Origin: Hippasteria phrygiana
Lineage: Eukaryota; Echinodermata; Asteroidea; Valvatida; Goniasteridae
NCBI GenBank assembly: GCA_037893225.1
Contig: JAZGUH010000774.1
Coordinates: 62,001 to 126,000 of the forward strand
DNA: 64,000 nucleotides
Reading direction: 5' to 3'
Part shown: piece after piece, positions 58,112 through 64,000 of the stretch
Position numbering within the stretch: the first letter of the stretch is position 1
Layout of the letters: each line of letters opens with the position of its first letter
Program-made: the position numbers and the translations under genes
Notes under the pieces: generated by a model
Seen by the model: the letters and a program-made list of their open reading frames with translations, nothing else
Databases searched by the model: none
Told to the model about the DNA's origin: nothing

Positions 58112-58437
58112 GTTAACCCTAACCTTCCCAAATCCTCCAAAATCCTCTTTGCAAAATGGAGGAATATGGAGGATTGAGGTTACTAGGGTTTTTTGCCCCT
58201 GCAGGAATATGGAGGATCCAGGTTATAAGGCTCAATGTGATACATGAGGATTGAGGTTACTAGGGGTATGCAAAAAACCCCTGGAGGATTTTGGAGGATT
58301 CATGCTATGGTCCCCATAAGAGGATTTTGGAGGATTCAGGTTATATGGAGTTTTAACACTTTGAAATTAGAGGATGTTGGAGGATTCATGTTACATGGGG
58401 GGAAAATGATGTAGGGAGTTAGGGTTAAAGGTAGTAT
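58112..58437. repeat. ggaggat-rich repeat bounded by ccctaacc/agggtta
   Basis: At least ten occurrences of ggaggat(tt) spaced irregularly, each followed by ...ggttac or catgtta variants. Ends gttaaccctaacc and agttagggttaa are inverted. The structure is unusual and unclassified. Confidence 0.6.
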
Positions 58438-58459
58438 ACATCATTTGCTTTTGCTGTAA

Positions 58460-59190
58460 TTTTCAGAAATAAATAGATTTGGGGGTTAGTATTCTATATA
58501 GCGTGCTCGCAAATACTGTAACACTGACCCGTTTAAAGTTTTGTGTGCATAGATACTGGGAAAACAAAAAAAATCTGCTCTAGTAGTCTGGTTCCCTGAC
58601 CATTCTTTAGACAAAACGAAGCAATTTATAGAGTCGGGGAACCTAGACTATTTCCAACGATTGTCGGCTAAAAATCGTTGGAAAACGATATAAATTTCCA
58701 CTTTTTATGCAAATGGCAGCACACCAGGTGCCATGATTTCACAGGATGCTTGAGACTGCTATTTACTTAGTCTAGTACGGTATTTTGTAATAATTCAGTA
58801 GTTTTGTTTTTTGATGTTTGCAAATGTTGTATACTACCAGAAATGGGCAGATTTGGGGGTTAGTATTTTATAGTAAAAACATGTATTGTTTCACTGACCT
58901 GTTCAAAGTTTTGCATTGTTGGATAACGACATTTGTTTTCAACCGTCGGGCGGATGATAGCCTTTAGTTAAGGCACGCGTGACGCGCCACGCGCGCCTTG
59001 ACTAAAGGCTACATTTGTTATAGAGGGCAGTTTCCAATGATCAATCGTTGGAAAACGATATAAATTTCCACTTTTCTTGACGACAGCACACCTGGTGCCA
59101 TCATTTCACAGGATGATTGAGACTACTATTAACGTAGTCTTCTAGTAAGGTATTCAGTAAAAAAAAGATTGGAGGATTACCAATCGTGTA
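58460..59190. repeat. Tandem duplication, about 365-bp unit
   Basis: gatttgggggttagtatt at 58479 and 58851; cgttggaaaacgatataaat at 58675 and 59045; cacaggatg.ttgagact at 58740 and 59108. The second unit additionally carries the foldback insert at 58958-59011. Confidence 0.75.
58958..59011. mobile_element. Small foldback element, second member of AGCCTTTAGTCAAGGCG family
   Basis: A palindrome from tagcctttagttaaggc to gccttgactaaaggcta, the same ends as 18351-18517 but with a minimal core. Confidence 0.7.
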
Positions 59191-59526
59191 CACTACCTTT
59201 AAAGGCCTCAAATTGTTATTGAGAACAGTGGCAGATTTAGAGGGGGGGGGGGGGGGGGGGGGCATGCAAGTCATTTTTAAGCTTGCAATAAAACCCTTTG
59301 ATGTTGTCTCATTTTGGAATTTACAGGATTGCTCTCAAAACTTGAACAAAAGACATTGAATGCTATTGTATTTTTTGTGGCATGAGTAGTTTTTTCCCAG
59401 AAACATCTGGGGTCAAGACAATAACAGTTTGAAAAAATAAAATACTTAATGCCAATTCAGACACCCAGGTGAGAAAAATGTGCACATACATTTGTTTATC
59501 GTTATTTATAGTACGTGTACATACTA

Positions 59527-59843
59527 GCTTGAAAATTCCAGCTCTAGGCTCATGACATGTGACAATAGCCGTTTAGAGCTAGAAGACCTTGCATAGGGTT
59601 CATAGCTTTGTACACAGCTGGTTCGTGCATGCTCCGAGTTGCACAAAAAATTCACCTTTTTTCGGGTTTAACTTGATCGTATTCTCATTTTGAGGGGATC
59701 AGTCGCTGCATGAATGACTACTCTGTGGTTGATAACGGCACTAAAAAACAATTTAAAAAAAACACTACGAACACTAAGCAAGGTCTTCCAGCTCTAAACG
59801 GCGAATCTCACATGTCATGAGCCTAGAGCTGGAATTTTCAAGC
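59527..59843. mobile_element. TIR element with about 68-bp arms
   Basis: gcttgaaaattccagctcta...gaagaccttgc at the left, and its complement at the right (gcaaggtcttccagctctaaa...ggaattttcaagc). The interior is non-coding. Confidence 0.75.
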
Positions 59844-59888
59844 CAAGTACGTGTAGTGTACAATTACTGTATGAGTTGATTACTAATT

Positions 59889-59894
59889 TTTATT
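59889..59894 (-). terminator. Possible poly(A) signal of FCF1
   Basis: AATAAA on minus, about 180 bases after the FCF1 stop codon. Confidence 0.4.
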
Positions 59895-60073
59895 TTGAAA
59901 TCAGATATTGCATTTCCACTACTATTCTCTACATTTTCTGGATATCATATCATGTAGGCAATTTCACAGATCAGCCAGATAGCTGGGCCTACTCAAGTGT
60001 ACCCATTAACAGTTTGTCAACTAACAGTTTATCCACTGAGTTGAGTGTCCTGTGTTTTAGCTGGAAGTTACTA

Positions 60074-62725
60074 TCAAAGTTTAGGTGCTCCAAAGGCATC
60101 CGGCATTCGTTCAATGGTGTATCTGTGCAGGAGAGGTAGAAACAATTTCCTGTAAATATCGGTTCCAATTACCGGTACAAAATCTTACCTAAACCGCGAT
60201 GAATCCAACAGTGGGCAATTTTTTAATTTTTGCAGAGTAAAGGTGTAAGTTTTTAGTTACTGAAATTAAGCATAGCGTTATTGATGCAGATTTCTGTACA
60301 TATTTTACAACGGTTGGGAAGTCCAAGAATTTGTGCTTGTGAGTGTTACATATAGGACATTCAGTGACCCTCTTCAAACAAGATTTCAGTGTTTCTAATG
60401 TTGGGAATATGCAGGAATACCCACAAGAAAGACCCTAACAATGGAAATGTGCTTCATGCGAATGACTTGCCATTAAAATCGCATTTGTAGTAAAAAAGTA
60501 TAAAAGATCTGTATGTGTGGTGCTGAATTCAGTGTTAATATTTGATTAGCTGGCCCTGCATGGCTAGTGCTAGACTCTGTGGAACCAAAGGCCTTGGAAT
60601 ATCATCATTGGCAGTAATACATGGTGGTCCAACAAAAGCGGAACGGCATACTTCCACTATGTTTAGAGTCAAACCACCTGTACTGATGGATGGAGAATCT
60701 TTTTAGAAGAAAAATGATACCAAGACCTCTCGATTCGGTGCAGTAGTTTTTGCTGCAGAGCCAATTTTGTGAAGCAAAGTCGGGTCACTTGGCCATTTGT
60801 ACCATGCAGAAAAGAGCATAATAATAGCATACTTGTTATACCTCGGGACCAAATGACCCCTAACTTTGTTTCACAAAATAGGTTCTAGAACAAAAAACTA
60901 CTGAACCGAATCGGGAGATCTTGGTATCATTTTTCTTTTAACAAAATTACCCATGCATTGGTATAGGTTGTTTAAGTCTCAGGGTAGCTGAAGTATGCCG
61001 TTCCATTTTTTTTTTACCACCCTGTATAGTATAACATCGCTATACTGACGGATTGCTACAACAAACATCTTTTACACATTTTTGAGGAGCACACTTCGTC
61101 AGCTCAGAGTACACTGGGCTTGTACAACACGGGATGAATATTCCTCATAAGCCCCTTCTCTTCAGAGTCTGCGACTTTCATAGTTCTCTTGTATGCATAT
61201 AGGCCAACATAAGTTTTAGGAACAAAAAGGGATACACATGTATCGTGACACCCTCACCCCCCCTCACCCTCACCACCCCCCAGCCACACTCCATTTTTCT
61301 TGTCAGTTTTCACTAGCTTTACAGGAGAAAAACAGTGGTGTAAATAACTGCAAATTGCCTCCAGACAAGTGACTCTCCGATGAAACCGCAGTGACACCCA
61401 CCTTTTCTGTGAGAGGAACATGATTGGCACCCCTGGAATTTTTCGTATTCTCCTCTTAAGGTCACGATCGCAGGTGGCCACAATGTAACATTTGTGCTGC
61501 AAAATCATGAACAGAATTGAGAAATACATTAACGAATTCCTAAAACCGTCACGGGACACTTGCTACAAATGTTTACAGCTTGGCAGACGACAACTTTACT
61601 ATTACAAATGAGCAAAACTTACAACATAATGCTCTTCCACGTGTGAATGATGAATATGTAACAAGTAAAGGATGTATTTTTGCCTTTACAATGTCTAGCA
61701 CTTCCCTGATTTCCAGAGCTGTGTACAAAGCTCGTGGTGTGCGCATGTGCACCGGCGTGACAGGCAATGTCTTTACCACTGATGAATATCCGACTCTTTA
61801 CCCATGATGCATTGCAACACAATTGTGCTTTTATAATGAATACAATTTTTGGAAATGACATAACCTTTAACCTCATCCCAACCATCACCCTCATGCTATG
61901 TTTCTCATAGTTTGGGTGCACGGGGGCCTACTGAGTATATCCAACAAGTTGGATTTTCAGGGAGTGTGATATTCACGCAAGAACGTCTGAACCAGAAGGG
62001 GCTATTTTTATACCCAAGGTCATGCCCAAATATTCTTTCTGTTGTAAGTCTCAAATTACCAAAAAAAACCAAAAAACTAAAATCTTTCTGTATTAACCCT
62101 TTCAGCCCCGCATTGTTTATTGCATGCAGCCTGTGGTGCCACATTGTTCACACACAAAGCACTTCACAGTCGACTTTAATCGCCATTGGGGGGCTGAAGC
62201 GGGGTATAGTGCACGGGCGACTATAGTCGCCATTGGGGCTGAAAGGGTTAATCGTATTTTCATTTCTATGAATCCAACTGTCAGTTTCTGTACAGTGTGA
62301 TGCCAGATCTCCAGGTGTGTGACACATTCCCAGTATTGAACCAAACAACCAACTCCTAAAACCCTTTGAAGCCGGATGACGGCTATAGCCGTAAAAACAA
62401 AATCAGTGCCACCGGGCGGGATGACATCTATACATGCCATTTTCTGCAGTTGTAATCCATTGTTGGATTACTGTTTATGTTACGTTTGGCTGCACAGGCC
62501 GCCCCAGCGCCTCATTATAAATAACTGACTTCAAGGGGTTATTAAAGCGTATTGTACAATGTACCTGTGTTACTCTTTGTATTAGGCAGTCGTCTGCATA
62601 CGTCCCTTGATGCATGCAGGGTAATCGCTCAAATCTCTCGTCTTTCACCGTCCGCAGGGCTACGTTGAACTTCCTGCCCAATTTTTCAATCTCAGCCATC
62701 ACGCAGTCTGTTATGCATGGAATGC
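60074..62725 (-). CDS. FCF1: FCF1 (UTP24), last three exons
   Basis: Minus-strand exons 62725-62565, 61496-61402 and 60122-60074. The first (enters phase 2, 53 full codons) reads [19 protein letters not shown]...[22 protein letters not shown]. The second starts [19 protein letters not shown] and ends SQK plus two bases. The last reads [15 protein letters not shown] then TGA. Sites: ttgtgcacag acceptor, cag|gtacat donor; ttttgcag acceptor, aaaag|gtgggt donor; ctcctgcacag acceptor; all phases agree. FCF1/UTP24 is the nucleolar PIN-domain endonuclease of the SSU processome that cleaves pre-18S rRNA. The acidic PIN residues in ADDC and DRDL and the C-terminal family motif RMPDxxGAP are present. 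The 5' exons with the first catalytic Asp lie beyond 64000. Confidence 0.95.
60620..61024. mobile_element. Mariner-like MITE in FCF1 intron
   Basis: TA on both flanks (60618-60619, 61025-61026). Ends CATGGTGGTCCAACAAAA and complement CAGGGTGGTAAAAAAAAA, followed by shared ggaacggcatactt. The inverted arms extend about 180 bp (gataccaagacctc.cgattc matches its complement near 60910-60930). Non-coding. Confidence 0.75.
62097..62247. mobile_element. piggyBac-like TTAA MITE (family A) in FCF1 intron
   Basis: Ends CCCTTTCAGCCCC and GGGGCTGAAAGGG with TTAA on both sides (62093-62096, 62248-62251). It contains repeated cgcccattgg-type blocks; no ORF. Confidence 0.8.
62362..62538. mobile_element. 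piggyBac-like MITE (family B) next to FCF1 exon
   Basis: ccctttgaagccggatgac at the left and ttcaaggggtta at the right. Interior atccattgttggatta and ttacg.ttggctgcacag match 50577-50741 and 1-115. The flanking TTAA is degraded. It ends only 27 bases from the FCF1 exon boundary at 62565. Confidence 0.65.
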
Positions 62726-62829
62726 CTGTGCACAAGGAAGGATGGAAGCCCAAAAATGGTTACTTACGAGTGAAAGGTTAAATGTTCTGAAAATGACAGC
62801 AATAAAAAAAATGCAAATAAATACATTTC

Positions 62830-63150
62830 AAGTTATGATATAGCTTTGGTAATGATCAAAAACTGAATTGATTAGTTTCATTCTGAAAGCTTACGGTTTA
62901 CAAAACATGGAACAAGTATCAATCCTACTGAGAAATATTTACATTTGAAATTTCCATCATTTTTGGGAAAATGATATCTGAATGTCAACAACTCAAATAA
63001 CCCACAATGAACGTCCACAAAATCAATGTTATCCTTTCTCATGACTCAGATGACGGATTAAGCTCAAACTTTCACAGGTTTGTTATTTTATGTACATTGT
63101 AAGTGTTGAATCACACATTATGGACACTGCCTGCAACTGTGTGTCAGCTC
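62830..63150. repeat. Dispersed repeat, inverse of 57815-58075
   Basis: atatagctttggtaatgatc, agctcaaactttcacaggtt and ttgttattt occur in inverse order and orientation relative to 57815-58075. Confidence 0.6.
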
Positions 63151-63447
63151 TGCCAAGGCTACATGTATATCATTATTGTAAGATATACATACATGTACAT
63201 GTATTTTGAGCATTTTGGAGGGAAACAGTAAATAGAAAAGTTTAGCCATGCATCTGTGGCATATAAATTGCTGTTTATAACATTGTTTGACGAATTACAT
63301 GTATACTATAAGTCGTATCCTCATTCAGTCATCCCACAATGTCGCTTCCCATAAAAATGGGCGTGATCCCTGGCTATATGGGTTTATGACTTCTGACTAG
63401 CGCCCAACGGAACAAAGATACTGACAATTTGGGAGACCGCCAACATA

Positions 63448-63521
63448 GGGCAAGATAGCTCAGTTGGTAGAGCACCGGTACGGTATTCCAGTGGTCGCAG
63501 GTTCAAATCCTGCACCTGCCA
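63448..63521 (+). repeat. tRNA-like sequence, probable SINE head or tRNA pseudogene (nominal Thr GGT)
   Basis: From 63449 it folds as a cloverleaf. The D stem (gctc/gagc) and T stem (gcagg/cctgc) are perfect. The acceptor stem has two mismatches and the anticodon stem two, and position 33 is C instead of T. The nominal anticodon would be GGT. The same tRNA-like body with the same trailing ttgttcactttgaa occurs at 48790, so it is repetitive and probably not a functional tRNA gene. Confidence 0.55.
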
Positions 63522-64000
63522 GTTTTCTTTGTTCACTTTGAAGATTTATCTACTTAGATCTGGACCAGGGAAACTGTAAGAGTAGTAGAACTGACAATAT
63601 AAAATGTGGCAAACTCCACCACCTCTGGTGTACATTGTAGCCCTTTAGAGTGGCTTTTAGTCGTAAATTGAGTGACTTCCACACAAAAAACATTACTGAC
63701 ATTTTTTTCTCCCAATTCCCCACTGCTCTCTTACAAGTTATGTACACTAGTGCAGTGCCCGTTCAAAATGTGCCTGTTCGAAACGGACAAATTGCTTGGC
63801 TTTCGTTAAAAAAAGCCACGGGTGTATGTTTCCATGCCACATGTGTACATGTATCACAGCTTTTGAAGTGAGTTTCTTGGGAAAAGCTGGTTTTGTAACA
63901 CTAATGCGCATGCATCTAATTTGCATATTAGATCACGCCCCATTGCATGCATGACGGTCTATACCCATGGCCGTGCAGTGCAGTGCCCTTTCAAAATGTG
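63522..64000. other. Window end, FCF1 intron
   Basis: No exon of FCF1 or other gene recognised up to the window edge. Confidence 0.45.

Noticed and set aside
59876..60139. Plus-strand open frame that looked like an exon (acceptor catgtag, donor gagag|gtagaa)
   Set aside because: The same bases on minus encode the FCF1 last exon with matching phase and stop; the plus frame is a shadow.
63449..63521. Functional tRNA-Thr(GGT) gene
   Set aside because: Two acceptor-stem and two anticodon-stem mismatches, C at position 33, and a second similar copy with shared flanks indicate a SINE or pseudogene.

Overview
This is a window of animal nuclear DNA. Coding exons are split by GT-AG introns, long AT-rich stretches carry no genes, and transposable elements of nearly every eukaryotic class are present. 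The many TACATGTA and TAGGCCTA words and the BEL and Ty3/Gypsy content resemble a marine invertebrate deuterostome such as an echinoderm. That taxonomic reading is inference, not proof.

Layout. (1) 1-13.4 kb: a decayed minus-strand Ty3/Gypsy element, split by a young, almost complete plus-strand BEL/Pao retrotransposon at 2531-10571 with 947/948-bp LTRs. (2) 13.4-17.85 kb: a compact non-autonomous LTR element with about 1.5-kb LTRs and one 350-codon ORF, bounded by a 4-bp target duplication. (3) 17.9-19.9 kb: hairpin and foldback elements and a Harbinger-like MITE. (4) 19.9-25.9 kb: a second, better preserved minus-strand Ty3/Gypsy element whose gag is interrupted by the 3' end of a LINE. (5) 25.9-31.6 kb: 190-bp tandem repeats, then mostly featureless DNA. 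(6) 31.6-42.3 kb: two adjacent tandem arrays, each of about 202-bp units and each internally inverted. The first is a 2.55-kb palindromic element; the second is an 8-kb satellite with an A-B-C-D higher-order unit of about 807 bp. (7) 42.3-47.4 kb: nested DNA transposons, including a hAT element with a perfect 8-bp duplication inside a long-TIR element. (8) 47.4-64 kb: the host-gene region.

The host genes are a trihelix (Myb/SANT-like) DNA-binding protein gene on plus (exons from 47447 to 49524), a PPC/DUF296-domain gene on plus (three exons, 51524-54189), and on minus the last three exons of FCF1 (UTP24), the PIN-domain nuclease of 18S rRNA processing (62725-60074, continuing past the right edge). 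Introns and spacers here are full of MITEs with mariner-like (TA), piggyBac-like (TTAA) and Harbinger-like (3-bp) signatures and of tRNA-derived SINE heads.

The retroelement genes work as gag-protease-RT-RNase H-integrase cassettes, most of them now broken. The three host genes have no visible functional link, except that the trihelix and PPC exons are adjacent, co-directional and phase-compatible, so they could be one gene.
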